DNA from: Hyphomicrobiales bacterium
GTDB lineage: Bacteria; Pseudomonadota; Alphaproteobacteria; Rhizobiales; Rhizobiaceae
Assembly: GCA_900489925.1 (NCBI GenBank)
Contig: UEHQ01000017.1
Span: forward strand, 124,001-188,000
Length of the DNA: 64,000 nucleotides
Reading direction: 5' to 3'
Within the stretch, counting starts at the first letter, position 1, and every line of letters begins with the position of its first letter. Made by a program: the position numbers and the translations under genes. Below the pieces are notes generated by a model. The model had not been told where the DNA came from. It worked only from the letters and a program-made list of their open reading frames with translations, and did no database searches. This document shows positions 25,335 through 34,440 of this stretch, one piece after another.

Positions 25335-26831
25335 CTACCCACCGAGACGGCTTGCGCTCACCTTCAACGGTGTTCCCGGCTCGTCGACGGCACCATCGGC
25401 TTGATGGCTGGTGCGATAGGACCGCTTCTGCTCGTACATGGCGAGATCGGCCCGGCGGACCATCGCCTCGATCGTTTCACCGCTCTCGCTCGTCGCCGCC
25501 CCTACGGAAATGCTGAGCGGCGCATTGGAGTAAAACTGGTTGTTGATCTTCAGGAGCTCGTGAATGGTTTCGACCATGGCGGTGGCCGCCTGCTTGTCCG
25601 CGCCGGGCATGAGAATGGCAAATTCGTCGCCGCCGATGCGCGCGGCATGGTCAGGCGCAGTCACGACACCATTCAACACTTCGCCAAAACGGCGAAGCAA
25701 TGCATCCCCAGCGTCGTGACCGAGCTGATCATTGGTGGCCTTCAGCCCGTTCAGATCGATAATGACGGCCGAAACCGGGCGGAGCGACTTCCGCTCAAGC
25801 CTGTTCAGTTCGTCCATGTAGAAGGCGCGGTTGTGCAGCTTGGTCAGGACGTCGTGCTTGCCCAGATACTCGAGATAGGCCTCAGCCTTCTTGCGCGCGG
25901 TGATATCCGTCAGCGCGACCTGCACGAGTGACCAGTCGTCTTCATGCCCCGGCAGAACGGAAAACTGCAGCAAAACGAAGCGCTCGGAACCATCCAGCGC
26001 GTAATTGATCACTTCGCGTTGGTGGAAGAGGTTTCCATTCCAGAGCTCGATCAGCTGCTCGCGAAAGTGCTTTTCCATGTCGTCGCGGAAGATATCCCCA
26101 ATGCGCTGGAACAGTGTATGCCGGTCCGGGGCACAGAAAAGCCCGAGCGTCGCCTGGTTGATATCGACAACCCTGATCTCGCTCATGCACTGGCGCACGA
26201 ACTCCGGATGAACGTCCGTGAAGACACGAAAATCGACGATGCCGCGATTGCGCACATCGGTCAGCAACGCCTTGATATGACTGAAGTCCTCGACCCAGAG
26301 CGACACCGGCGAATGCTCAAATATGCCTTCGGCATAGCGCCGGTTCTCACGTTCGGCGCGTCGTGCCTCTTCGCGATCCGTCACATCCTCGGTTGTGAGG
26401 AGCAACTTGCCAAGGGTGTGTTCATAGCCCGGCAGCACTGCGCCGCGCAGCTGAATATCCAGCCGCCGACCGGAAAGCGTATAGTTGACGGCACTGCCGC
26501 TGAACTCGGTCTTTCCCTCAAAAAGTGCGGCCAGTTCGTTGACATGGCTTTCCAGCATTTCGTCGCGAAAGACGCTGGATAGGTTTGCCGTCAGATGGTT
26601 GACATCGTCCGCTTCAAACAGGTTGAGCGTCTTGCGGTTGACCTTGAGAACACGAATCTGCCGGGAACATGCCGCGACGCGACTGACGTCTTCCCTCAGG
26701 AACGCCCTGATATCCTCGACACCGTCGGCCCGCCAGCGTTCAAGCTGCTCCTTTACCCCGCTGAAATCCTCGAGCCACATGGCGATTGGCGCCAGATCGA
26801 AAATGTCGAGATCGGAGGCAATGCTTGTCAT
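25335..26831 (-). CDS. Diguanylate cyclase with two tandem PAS domains
   Basis: 498 residues. Two PAS sensor repeats that resemble each other (APIAMWLEDFSGVKEQL at ~13 and SPVSLWVEDFSHIKALL at ~173) are followed by a GGDEF domain at ~320-475. The active motif ARIGGDEFAIL is intact, so c-di-GMP synthesis from GTP is expected. The inhibitory site, normally RxxD five residues earlier, reads TAPD, so product inhibition is probably absent. There is no membrane segment, so it is cytosolic. Single gene. Confidence 0.88.
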   Translation of the reverse strand: MTSIASDLDIFDLAPIAMWLEDFSGVKEQLERWRADGVEDIRAFLREDVSRVAACSRQIRVLKVNRKTLNLFEADDVNHLTANLSSVFRDEMLESHVNELAALFEGKTEFSGSAVNYTLSGRRLDIQLRGAVLPGYEHTLGKLLLTTEDVTDREEARRAERENRRYAEGIFEHSPVSLWVEDFSHIKALLTDVRNRGIVDFRVFTDVHPEFVRQCMSEIRVVDINQATLGLFCAPDRHTLFQRIGDIFRDDMEKHFREQLIELWNGNLFHQREVINYALDGSERFVLLQFSVLPGHEDDWSLVQVALTDITARKKAEAYLEYLGKHDVLTKLHNRAFYMDELNRLERKSLRPVSAVIIDLNGLKATNDQLGHDAGDALLRRFGEVLNGVVTAPDHAARIGGDEFAILMPGADKQAATAMVETIHELLKINNQFYSNAPLSISVGAATSESGETIEAMVRRADLAMYEQKRSYRTSHQADGAVDEPGTPLKVSASRLGG

Positions 26832-26949
26832 CAGGTCATGTCTCTCGCTGCAATCGGCATTGGATGCACGGTCCGCGTCCGTGCATCCGTCCGCTAACTC
26901 ATCGGCTTTTAAGGCTGATTCGTAAATCGCAGTTTGGAGACAAAGTTAT

Positions 26950-26969
26950 GGCGGCAGGTTCCTGCCGCC
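26950..26969 (-). terminator. Hairpin after cysA
   Basis: GGCGGCAG (26950-26957) pairs with CTGCCGCC (26962-26969) around GTTC, just downstream of the cysA stop on the minus strand. The T-run after it is short (AACTTTG). Confidence 0.5.
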
Positions 26970-26972
26970 CGC

Positions 26973-28016
26973 TCAAGCGCTCCGAAAGAGCTTCCAGCGG
27001 GTCGGGCGGAAGGCGATGCGATTGCGGTCGAGACCATCCGCCTGCGTTGGCGGCAGCTCGATCTCGATCGGCGGATGATCCCTGCCGATATTGACCTCGA
27101 TATGCCGCGTGCCGGCGACACGACGGCTGCTGGTCAAAAGCCCGGCGATGCAGCCGCCACAGCCGTCACGCAACTCGATGTCATGAGGACGGAAGTAGAG
27201 CTGGGCCTCGCCATCCGGCTGACCCTCTGCCTTCAAGCCGAGCGGACGATCCTCGAACCAGATCTCCCCACCGGTAATCTTGACCTGCAGACAGTTCGAC
27301 TGACCGACGAAGCCGAACACAAAGGGTGAATTCGGATTGTCGTACACCTCGTCAGGCGTGCCGACCTGCTCGATCGCGCCCTGGCTCATGACCACGACGC
27401 GGTCGGCGAGTTCCATCGCCTCGTCCTGGTCGTGCGTGACGAAAACCGTCGTGTGTCCGGTCCGGTCGTGGATTTCGCGCAGCCATTTGCGCAGATCCTT
27501 GCGAACCTGCGCGTCGAGCGCCCCAAAGGGCTCGTCGAGCAACAGCACATTGGGCTCAACGGCCATCGCGCGCGCAAGGGCGACGCGTTGCCGTTGGCCG
27601 CCGGACAGCTGTGTCGGATAGCGCTTCTCGAGGCCGCCAAGCTGCACGAGCTCGATGAGTTCAAGGGCGCGCCGGCGGATCTCCGCCTTTGATGGCCGGC
27701 GGGAGGCATGGCGCACCTTCAGGCCGAAGGCCACGTTGTCGAGCACGGTCATGTGGCGAAACAGGGCATAGTGCTGGAACACGAAACCGATATTCCGTTC
27801 CTGCACGGTCTTTTTCGAAGCATCCTCGTCGCCGAAGTAGATCAGGCCCTCCGTCGGGCTCTCGAGACCCGCAATCAGGCGCAGCAAGGTCGTCTTGCCC
27901 GAGCCGGACGGCCCGAGCAGCGCGATCAGCTCGCCGGAGCGGATATCGAGCGACACGTCATGCAGAGCCGGAAACCGCTCGAATTCCTTGCGCAGGTGTT
28001 GAACGCGAACTTCCAT
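26973..28016 (-). CDS. cysA: Sulfate/thiosulfate ABC importer ATPase
   Basis: 347 residues. Walker A GPSGSGKTTLLRLIAG, signature LSGGQRQRVALARAM, Walker B VLLLDEPFGALDAQV and the switch His in FVTHDQDEAM. The C-terminal TOBE-like part is of the CysA type (VGQSNCLQVKI). The position as last gene of sbp-cysT-cysW-cysA supports the sulfate assignment. It energises uptake by CysT/CysW. Confidence 0.93.
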   Translation of the reverse strand: MEVRVQHLRKEFERFPALHDVSLDIRSGELIALLGPSGSGKTTLLRLIAGLESPTEGLIYFGDEDASKKTVQERNIGFVFQHYALFRHMTVLDNVAFGLKVRHASRRPSKAEIRRRALELIELVQLGGLEKRYPTQLSGGQRQRVALARAMAVEPNVLLLDEPFGALDAQVRKDLRKWLREIHDRTGHTTVFVTHDQDEAMELADRVVVMSQGAIEQVGTPDEVYDNPNSPFVFGFVGQSNCLQVKITGGEIWFEDRPLGLKAEGQPDGEAQLYFRPHDIELRDGCGGCIAGLLTSSRRVAGTRHIEVNIGRDHPPIEIELPPTQADGLDRNRIAFRPTRWKLFRSA

Positions 28017-28026
28017 TCTAGATCCT

Positions 28027-28902
28027 TCAGTGCCGCCGGCTGGCGGCGATTTCGTCGCTGTATCGCATTTCGAGCAGCGTCTTCAGAACAAGGGTTACAA
28101 GCGCCAGCAACGCAAGCAAGGTGGCGACGGCGAAGGCTCCGGTGAAATTATACTCGTTGTAGAGGATTTCCACCTGCAGCGGCATCGTGTTGGTCTGTCC
28201 CCGGATGTGGCCTGAAACCACCGAGACAGCACCGAACTCGCCCATGGCGCGGGCGTTGCAGAGCAGAACGCCGTAAAGCAGGCCCCATTTGATGTTGGGC
28301 AGCGTCACATGCCAGAAGGTTTGCCAGCCGCTGGCGCCGAGCGAGATCGCCGCTTCTTCGTCGCCCGTCCCCTGTTCCTGCATCAGCGGGATCAGTTCGC
28401 GCGCGACAAAGGGAAAGGTGACGAACATCGTTGCCAGAACGAGGCCCGGCACCGCGAAGAGGATCTTGATGTCATGCGCGCTAAGCCACTGCCCGAGATG
28501 GGTGTTGGCGCCGAGCAGCAGGACGAAGACCAGACCCGAGATAACCGGAGACACCGAAAATGGCAGGTCGATCAGGGTCGTCAGAAACGCCTTGCCCTTG
28601 AACTCGAACTTGGCGATCGCCCAGGCGGCGGCAACCCCGAAGACAAGGTTCAAAGGCACGCTGATACCGGCAACGATCAGCGTCAGCCGGATCGCCGAGA
28701 AGGTCTCGGCATCCTGCAGCGCCGTGAGAAACGCTCCTAGACCTTTGCGAAAGGCCTCCACGAAGACCGCTGCTAGCGGCAGCAGCAGGATCAGCGTCAG
28801 AAAGACCAGCGAAACGAGGATGAGCGTCCAGCGTGCAACCTTGTGCTCGGTCACCACCGAGCGAACCTTTGCAGCTGGCGCAAGGCCAGTATCAAGCGCC
28901 AT
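28027..28902 (-). CDS. cysW: Sulfate ABC importer permease CysW
   Basis: 291 residues with about six membrane helices starting at WTLILVSLVFLTLILLLPLA. The EAA-type loop reads GDEEAAISLGASGWQTFWHV. GGAGGT lies six bases before the ATG at 28902; another ATG at 28908 directly abuts the ribosome site. It overlaps the cysT 3' end by 11 bases. CysW pairs with CysT to form the sulfate channel. Confidence 0.92.
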   Translation of the reverse strand: MALDTGLAPAAKVRSVVTEHKVARWTLILVSLVFLTLILLLPLAAVFVEAFRKGLGAFLTALQDAETFSAIRLTLIVAGISVPLNLVFGVAAAWAIAKFEFKGKAFLTTLIDLPFSVSPVISGLVFVLLLGANTHLGQWLSAHDIKILFAVPGLVLATMFVTFPFVARELIPLMQEQGTGDEEAAISLGASGWQTFWHVTLPNIKWGLLYGVLLCNARAMGEFGAVSVVSGHIRGQTNTMPLQVEILYNEYNFTGAFAVATLLALLALVTLVLKTLLEMRYSDEIAASRRH

Positions 28903-29749
28903 AACCATACCTCCGCCTGCTGCAGCTCTGGATGAGGTTGATGACAAGCAACATCACGAAGGACAGAACCAGCATGACGGCTGCAATCCCTGTTGCGGCC
29001 GCGTAGTTGTATTCCTCCAGCTTGATGACGATGAGCAGCGGCGCGATCTCCGATTTGAACGGCAGGTTGCCGGCAATGAAGATGACCGAGCCATACTCGC
29101 CAACGCCACGCGCAAAGGCGAGCGCGAAACCGGTGAGCACCGCCGGCGCAAGCCCGGGCAACAGAACCCGGAAGATCGTCTGCAGACGATTGGCACCCAG
29201 CGTGGCGGCGGCTTCCTCCACTTCCTTGTCGATCTCCTCCATGACCGGCTGCACGGTTCTCACGACGAAGGGCAGGCCGACGAAGACAAGGGCGACGACA
29301 ATGCCGACCGGCGTGAAGGCGATCTTGATGCCAAGCGGCGTCAGGAACTGCCCGATCCATCCGTTTGGGGCGTAAAGGGTTGCAAGTGCAATACCGGCAA
29401 CCGCGGTCGGCAGGGCAAAGGGCAGATCGACCATGGCGTCGATCACGCGCTTGCCGGGGAAGCGGTAGCGCACAAGGACCCAGGCCAGAACGATGCCGAA
29501 CACGGCGTTGACACAGGCTGCGGCAAAGGCGGTGCCGAAGCTGATACGCAGCGCGTTCAGCGTTCGCGGATCAAGCGCAATCGCCAGGAATTTCTCCCAG
29601 CCGAGTTCGCTCGACCGCCAGGCAAGGCCAGACAGCGGGATGAGGATAAGCAGGGTGAGCCAGGTCAACGTAAGACCGAGCGCCATTCCAAATCCTGGAA
29701 TGACGCTCGGCCGTCTGAACCGCCACCGCGTGGGGCTATGTGCTCTCAT
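28892..29749 (-). CDS. cysT: Sulfate ABC importer permease CysT
   Basis: 285 residues. The N-terminus RPSVIPGFGMALGLTLTWLT and the loop EEAAATLGANRLQTIFRVLL are those of CysT (also called CysU). Six hydrophobic helices are visible. Nine bases separate its start from the sbp stop. Partner of CysW; located in the inner membrane. Confidence 0.93.
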   Translation of the reverse strand: MRAHSPTRWRFRRPSVIPGFGMALGLTLTWLTLLILIPLSGLAWRSSELGWEKFLAIALDPRTLNALRISFGTAFAAACVNAVFGIVLAWVLVRYRFPGKRVIDAMVDLPFALPTAVAGIALATLYAPNGWIGQFLTPLGIKIAFTPVGIVVALVFVGLPFVVRTVQPVMEEIDKEVEEAAATLGANRLQTIFRVLLPGLAPAVLTGFALAFARGVGEYGSVIFIAGNLPFKSEIAPLLIVIKLEEYNYAAATGIAAVMLVLSFVMLLVINLIQSCSRRRYGYGA

Positions 29750-29757
29750 GCTGCGTA

Positions 29758-30783
29758 TTATTGGGCCGGCTTGTAGATTTGGTCAAATACGCCGCCGTCT
29801 CCGAAGAACTTCGGCTGGGCTTCCTTCCAGCCACCGAAGTCGTCGATGGTCGCAAGCGTCAGCTTGGGGAACCGGGCGATATCGGCCGGGTCAGCCGCTT
29901 CCGGCTTGATCGGGCGATAGAAGTGCTTGGCAGCAATCTTCTGGCCTTCATCGGCATAGAGGTAGTTGAGATAGGCTTCGGCGACCTTGCGCGTGCCCTT
30001 CTTGTCGACATTGCCGTCAACGATGGCGACCGGCGGATCGGCGCGGATCGAGAAGTTCGGGGTTACGATCTCGAACTGGTCGGGGCCAAGCTCTTCAAGC
30101 GAGAGATAGGCTTCGTTTTCCCAGGCCAGCAGGACGTCGCCGAGGCCGCGCTGAACGAAGGTCGTGGTCGCGCCGCGGGCACCGGTATCGAGAACCGGAA
30201 CGTGCTGCAGCAGCTTGGTGACATATTCCTGCGCCTTGGCGTCGTCGCCGCCATTGGCCTGCTTGGCCCAGGCCCAGGCCGCCAGGAAATTCCAGCGGGC
30301 GCCGCCGGAGGTCTTCGGGTTCGGCGTGATGACCTGAACGTCATCCTTCACCAGATCGGCCCAGTCCTTGATCCCCTTCGGATTGCCCTTGCGGACGAGG
30401 AAGACGATCGTGGAGGTGTAGGGCGTCGAATTGTTCGGGAACTTGGTCTTCCAGTCAGCCGGGATCTTGCCGGTTTTCTTGGCGATGGCATCGATGTCGC
30501 CTTCAAGCGCTAGCGTCACCACGTCGGCATCCAGACCGTCGATGACCGAGCGGGCCTGGGCGCCGGAACCGCCGTGCGAGGCCTGTATCGTCACCTTCTC
30601 ACCGGTGTCCTTTTCCCATTTCGCAGCGAAGGCGGCGTTGAAATCCTTATACAGCTCTCTCGTCGGATCGTAGGATACATTGAGAAGCGTCTGGTCGGCG
30701 AATGCGGGCGCGACGGCCCCGATCGCGACACTACCTGCCAGAACCGCGGCTGCGAGGAGCCGGGTGATCCGTATTGACTGCAT
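29758..30783 (-). CDS. sbp: Periplasmic sulfate-binding protein
   Basis: 341 residues. Signal peptide (MQSIRITRLLAAAVLAGSVA, cleaved at AFA-D). Mature signature regions: SYDPTRELYKDFNAAF, QASHGGSGAQARSVIDGL, and NNSTPYTSTIVFLVRKGNPK, all characteristic of Sbp/CysP. It hands sulfate to CysT/CysW. GGAGG lies just before the ATG at 30783. It is the first gene of the operon; a longer open frame upstream crosses the promoter region and is not coding. Confidence 0.93.
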   Translation of the reverse strand: MQSIRITRLLAAAVLAGSVAIGAVAPAFADQTLLNVSYDPTRELYKDFNAAFAAKWEKDTGEKVTIQASHGGSGAQARSVIDGLDADVVTLALEGDIDAIAKKTGKIPADWKTKFPNNSTPYTSTIVFLVRKGNPKGIKDWADLVKDDVQVITPNPKTSGGARWNFLAAWAWAKQANGGDDAKAQEYVTKLLQHVPVLDTGARGATTTFVQRGLGDVLLAWENEAYLSLEELGPDQFEIVTPNFSIRADPPVAIVDGNVDKKGTRKVAEAYLNYLYADEGQKIAAKHFYRPIKPEAADPADIARFPKLTLATIDDFGGWKEAQPKFFGDGGVFDQIYKPAQ

Positions 30784-30899
30784 GGAAACCTCCTTCGTTT
30801 GTACCCAAACTCTACCAACTTGGTCGTATAATGAAACGAAGATTGTTTCTGTTCCGCGCGGGGCCCCTAGAATTGAGTCCCATTTCAAATGGTCTTTCG

Positions 30900-30999
30900 G
30901 AATGATTCTTCCGGCGTCCGCCACGGCCAGCCCGCTAGCCAGGGCTGTCGCCCAGCCCAAACACGCACCTGTCACATTTTGCATACAGCCGAATCATTC
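30900..30999. promoter_or_regulatory. Repeated 9-base palindrome in the sbp/porin promoter region
   Basis: GAATGATTC at 30900-30908 and its inverse GAATCATTC at 30991-30999 are palindromic around the central base. The second is part of CCGAATCATTCGG (30989-31001), followed by TATAAA at 31009. Both lie between the divergent sbp and porin genes, so one regulator may act on both. Confidence 0.4.
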
Positions 31000-31078
31000 G
31001 GTTTCACTTATAAAGTGCGCAGCGCTTGCACGCGTCTGGATTAGATAGCGCCCACTCTTGAAACCAATGGGTCATCGC

Positions 31079-32095
31079 ATGTCTTTGAAAGCCGCCATTC
31101 TCGCATCCGCCGCTGCCCTGGCAGCCATCTCCACGGCGCAAGCCGCCGACGCCGTTGTTGCCGCAGAGCCGGAACCGGTCGAATACATTCGCGTCTGCGA
31201 TGCTTACGGGACAGGCTATTTCTACATTCCAGGCACGGAGACTTGCCTGCGCATGGAAGGCTACATTCGCGTCGAGGAGCGTTTCGGCCGCGATGAATCC
31301 GAACCGTCGGACTGGTCGTCCTGGACGCGCGCCCAGGTCACGTTCAGCTCGAAGAGCGATACCGAATGGGGAACGCTCACCGGCCTGATCACCCTGCGCA
31401 ACGAGGCCGAGAACGCCTCGGACTTCGACCCGACGCTCGACGAAGGTTATATCGACATCGCCGGTTTCCGGTTCGGAATGCAGTACAGCTGGTGGGATGA
31501 CGACCCGAGCGGCGAAACCGACGTCGTTGCCAGCAACGAAACCAACCACAATTCGATCCGCTATCAGTACGAAGGCAGCGTCTTCACCGCGGGCGTTTCG
31601 CTCGACGAACTCGAAGACGAATATGCCACCAAGCCCGGCGAGGGACCGAACGATCTCGGCATCGCCGCGCAGGTCTCGTTCAAGGCCGGCGGCTTTCAGG
31701 GCTACCTGCTCGGCGGTTACGATACGGATACGAGCGAGGGAGCGATCCGCGCCATTCTCTATGCCGAGCTTGGCCCGGGCCAGCTTGGCCTCTACGGCGT
31801 ATGGGCAAGCGGCGCCAACTACTACTACGAGGAATCGGAGTGGACGGTCGGCGCGCAGTACGAATACAAGGTCAACGACAAGCTGACCCTCATTCCCGGC
31901 GCGCAGTTTTTCGAGAACATTGCGCTCGACGCCGATGGCGACGGCTTCAGCGGCGGCAATGCGTGGACCGGCGGCATAACGGTGAACTACAAGATCGTTG
32001 AAAACCTCGCGACGCGTCTGAGCCTCCAGTATCACGACGAGGAAGAAGGCGAGGATCAGGTCGAAGGCTTCCTCCGTTTCCAGCGCGATTTCTAA
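31079..32095 (+). CDS. Rhizobial-type outer-membrane porin
   Basis: 338 residues. Signal peptide (MSLKAAILASAAALAAIST, cleavage after AQA). The mature N-terminus ADAVVAAEPEPVEYIRVCDA, then GTGYFYIPGTETCLRMEGYI, is the hallmark of alphaproteobacterial porins of the RopA/Omp2b family. The rest is rich in alternating Tyr/Gly strands typical of a 16-strand barrel and ends in Phe (FLRFQRDF), the usual last residue of barrels. Diffusion pore for small solutes. It may be co-regulated with the divergent sulfate operon. Confidence 0.9.
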   Translation: MSLKAAILASAAALAAISTAQAADAVVAAEPEPVEYIRVCDAYGTGYFYIPGTETCLRMEGYIRVEERFGRDESEPSDWSSWTRAQVTFSSKSDTEWGTLTGLITLRNEAENASDFDPTLDEGYIDIAGFRFGMQYSWWDDDPSGETDVVASNETNHNSIRYQYEGSVFTAGVSLDELEDEYATKPGEGPNDLGIAAQVSFKAGGFQGYLLGGYDTDTSEGAIRAILYAELGPGQLGLYGVWASGANYYYEESEWTVGAQYEYKVNDKLTLIPGAQFFENIALDADGDGFSGGNAWTGGITVNYKIVENLATRLSLQYHDEEEGEDQVEGFLRFQRDF

Positions 32096-32108
32096 ACACC
32101 CCAAAGAC

Positions 32109-32144
32109 CGGCAGCGCCACGCTTGAACCCGCGTGGTGCTGCCG
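32109..32144 (+). terminator. Porin gene terminator
   Basis: A 14-base stem (32109-32122 with 32131-32144, one G-U pair) and an 8-base loop, followed by a T-rich stretch (ATCCATTTCT). It lies 14 bases after the porin stop. Confidence 0.7.
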
Positions 32145-32275
32145 ATCCATTTCTGAGCATTTTACCAACGCCCGGGCAAAAGCCCCCGATTCAGAATTGA
32201 ACCTGGCCGAGGTTGCGTCCTATAACCCTTCCCACATGCCGCTCGACTCGAGCCGGCGCCATGGGAGGAAACAGC

Positions 32276-33319
32276 ATGACCAAAGTCCGTGCGCTGGTGC
32301 TAGAACGCCAGCATGAACTCGCCTTGCGCGACATCGACCTGCCGCTGGAAACAGGCCCGGGGCAGGTGAAGATCAAGATCCACACGGTCGGCGTTTGCGG
32401 GTCCGACGTTCACTACTACACGCACGGCAAGATCGGCCCCTTCGTCGTCAACGAGCCGATGGTCCTTGGACACGAGGCGGCAGGCACCATCATCGAGGTC
32501 GGCGCCGGCGTCACACACCTCAAGATCGGCGATCGCGTGTGCATGGAGCCGGGCATTCCCGATCCGAACTCGAAGGCCAGCCGCCTCGGCATGTATAACA
32601 TCGACCCGGCGGTGACGTTCTGGGCAACCCCGCCGATCCACGGCGTCCTGACGCCCGAGGTCGTGCATCCGGCCAACTACACCTTCAAACTCCCCGACAA
32701 TGTCAGCTTCGCCGAGGGCGCGATGGTCGAGCCCTTCGCCGTAGGCATGCAGGCTGCAACAAAGGCCAAGATTGTCCCCGGCGACACCGCTGTCGTGCTT
32801 GGCGCCGGCCCGATCGGAACCATGGTCGCCATCGCGGCGCTTGCCGGCGGCTGCGCCCGGGTCATCGTTGCCGACCTCGCACAGCCCAAGCTCGATATCG
32901 CCGCGAAATATCAGGGCGTCATTCCGGTCAACATCCGCGAGACGAACCTGAGCAAGGAAGTGGCCCGCCTGACCGACGGCTGGGGCGCGGATGTCGTCTT
33001 CGAGTGCTCCGGCTCGCCCAAAGCCTGGGAGACGATCATGGAACTGCCGCGGCCCGGCGGGGTCATCGTCGCTGTGGGATTGCCGGTCAATCCGATCGGC
33101 TTCGACGTATCGACCGCATCCACCAAGGAAATCCGCATCGAGACGGTGTTTCGCTACGCACACCAGTACGAACGCTCGATCGCGCTGCTCGGCTCCGGTC
33201 GTGTCGACCTGAAGCCGCTGATCTCCGCGACCTTCCGCTTCGAAGAATCGATCAAGGCGTTTGATCGTGCGGTCGAAGCGCGCCCCAGCGACGTGAAACT
33301 GCAGATCGTGATGGAATAG
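32276..33319 (+). CDS. NAD-dependent polyol (xylitol/sorbitol-type) dehydrogenase
   Basis: 347 residues, zinc-containing MDR. Catalytic zinc ligands appear in GVCGSDVHYYTHG (Cys) and VLGHEAAG (His-Glu). The four-Cys structural zinc lobe is missing, replaced by EPGIPDPNSKASRLGMYNID, as in bacterial xylitol and sorbitol dehydrogenases. NAD motif VVLGAGPIGTMVAIAAL. Oxidises a polyol to a ketose in the cytosol. A strong GGGAGG site precedes the ATG at 32276. No sugar importer is adjacent, so the physiological substrate is open. Confidence 0.87.
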   Translation: MTKVRALVLERQHELALRDIDLPLETGPGQVKIKIHTVGVCGSDVHYYTHGKIGPFVVNEPMVLGHEAAGTIIEVGAGVTHLKIGDRVCMEPGIPDPNSKASRLGMYNIDPAVTFWATPPIHGVLTPEVVHPANYTFKLPDNVSFAEGAMVEPFAVGMQAATKAKIVPGDTAVVLGAGPIGTMVAIAALAGGCARVIVADLAQPKLDIAAKYQGVIPVNIRETNLSKEVARLTDGWGADVVFECSGSPKAWETIMELPRPGGVIVAVGLPVNPIGFDVSTASTKEIRIETVFRYAHQYERSIALLGSGRVDLKPLISATFRFEESIKAFDRAVEARPSDVKLQIVME

Positions 33320-33328
33320 GCCTGAGGT

Positions 33329-33346
33329 GGCTGCCTTTTGGCAGCC
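33329..33346 (+). terminator. Hairpin after the polyol dehydrogenase
   Basis: GGCTGCC and GGCAGCC pair perfectly around TTTT just after the stop codon; a weak T/C-rich tail (GCTTCCTC) follows. It lies between two convergent genes. Confidence 0.5.
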
Positions 33347-33368
33347 GCTTCCTCACGCTGCCGCGAGA

Positions 33369-33872
33369 TCAGATGGTCCTCATCATGAAGACCTCGGTGT
33401 GTTTCATGCTGTCAGGGATCGGGTAGAACGGCTGGCAGCGCGCAAACGCGAAGGACTCGTAGAGCGCAACCGCCTCCTTCATGTAAACCGTGGTGGCAAG
33501 CAGGACCGTTCGCCGCTGTCCCTTTTCGATCTCGCCCATGACCGTGCGCATGAGCGCGCGGCCGATGCCCTTGCCGCGATATGCGGGATCTACGTAGAAC
33601 TTGTGGAGTTCGGTGGCGTGGTCGTCAAAGGGTGAAAAGGCGAGACATCCAGCGGGCATCCCATTCCAGGTCGCGATGAATAGGGCCGCATCGGCCGCCA
33701 TGAATTTCGCCGCCAGGGTTTCGCTGGTATCTGTATGATACATGCCGAGCACGAGATCCGGCGAGAGACCATGCGCCTCGCTCTGGAGCGCATCCCATTC
33801 GGCAAATGTTCGGCAAAATGCCCCGGCGATCTCGAAATCCCGCCGATGCTTCGCATTGGAGATGGAAATCAT
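33369..33872 (-). CDS. GNAT-family N-acetyltransferase
   Basis: 167 residues. The acetyl-CoA binding motif A reads DPAYRGKGIGRALMRTVM, with the following helix and the C-terminal strand AVALYESFAF. The transferred acetyl acceptor (protein, polyamine, drug or small amine) is not evident. Single gene, convergent with the polyol dehydrogenase. Confidence 0.82.
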   Translation of the reverse strand: MISISNAKHRRDFEIAGAFCRTFAEWDALQSEAHGLSPDLVLGMYHTDTSETLAAKFMAADAALFIATWNGMPAGCLAFSPFDDHATELHKFYVDPAYRGKGIGRALMRTVMGEIEKGQRRTVLLATTVYMKEAVALYESFAFARCQPFYPIPDSMKHTEVFMMRTI

Positions 33873-34440
33873 GCCATGCTCCCCTGACCGCGAAATGATG
33901 TGCCGTCATACCATGCCAAGGTACAAGTAGCCAAATGCACAACGTTGCGGCCTGGAGAGCGGGGACGAGGCGGGAGTAACAATTCAATTAAGTCAATCAG
34001 TTGAGTGACAATTCTCCTCTTCTGCGTCCTCGCGGCCGCACGTCGTGCGATTGTTGCTCTGTCCTGTTGTCGGATACCCCGCAAGGCGTTGCGGCGAAAC
34101 GGGACCGGCGCCGGACGAGGAAGGAAGACGCAAGCTTCTTCGTCAGGGGTACGCAGAAAATGGCTCCCCTCCGGCGACGGCGTGTTGCGGCAACGCAGCC
34201 CGAGTTTCGCGTCGGACGTGCCTGTGTGGCACACAAGGTTCCAAGGGCAAGTGACACTTTCCCGAAGAAATGCAGAGGAGCCGGAGTTGCGCGCAAAAAC
34301 CGCCGAACGGGCGCTGGAAGGCGCCATTCTTGTTTACTCCAACGCGGCAATTTCCAACGCCCCGTCCGAGTGAATGCCATGCTCAAGCCACGGGCTCCTT
34401 GAGGCGCGTGATCGCCACAGCGTGCTCGGCGAGCTGCCGG
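33873..34440. other. 568-base region without a recognised gene
   Basis: Several overlapping frames on both strands stay open for more than 100 codons at 34000-34400, but none has a recognisable domain, a consistent ribosome site or plausible composition; they are Arg-rich and look like GC-driven open frames. Around 33979 and 34008 ACAATTC occurs twice in an AT-richer patch, 29 bases apart. This could be a promoter region or a decayed repeat. Confidence 0.4.

Noticed and set aside
34000..34402. Hypothetical proteins of 120-150 residues on either strand
   Set aside because: Several mutually overlapping Arg-rich frames, none with a good ribosome site or recognisable pattern; treated as noncoding.
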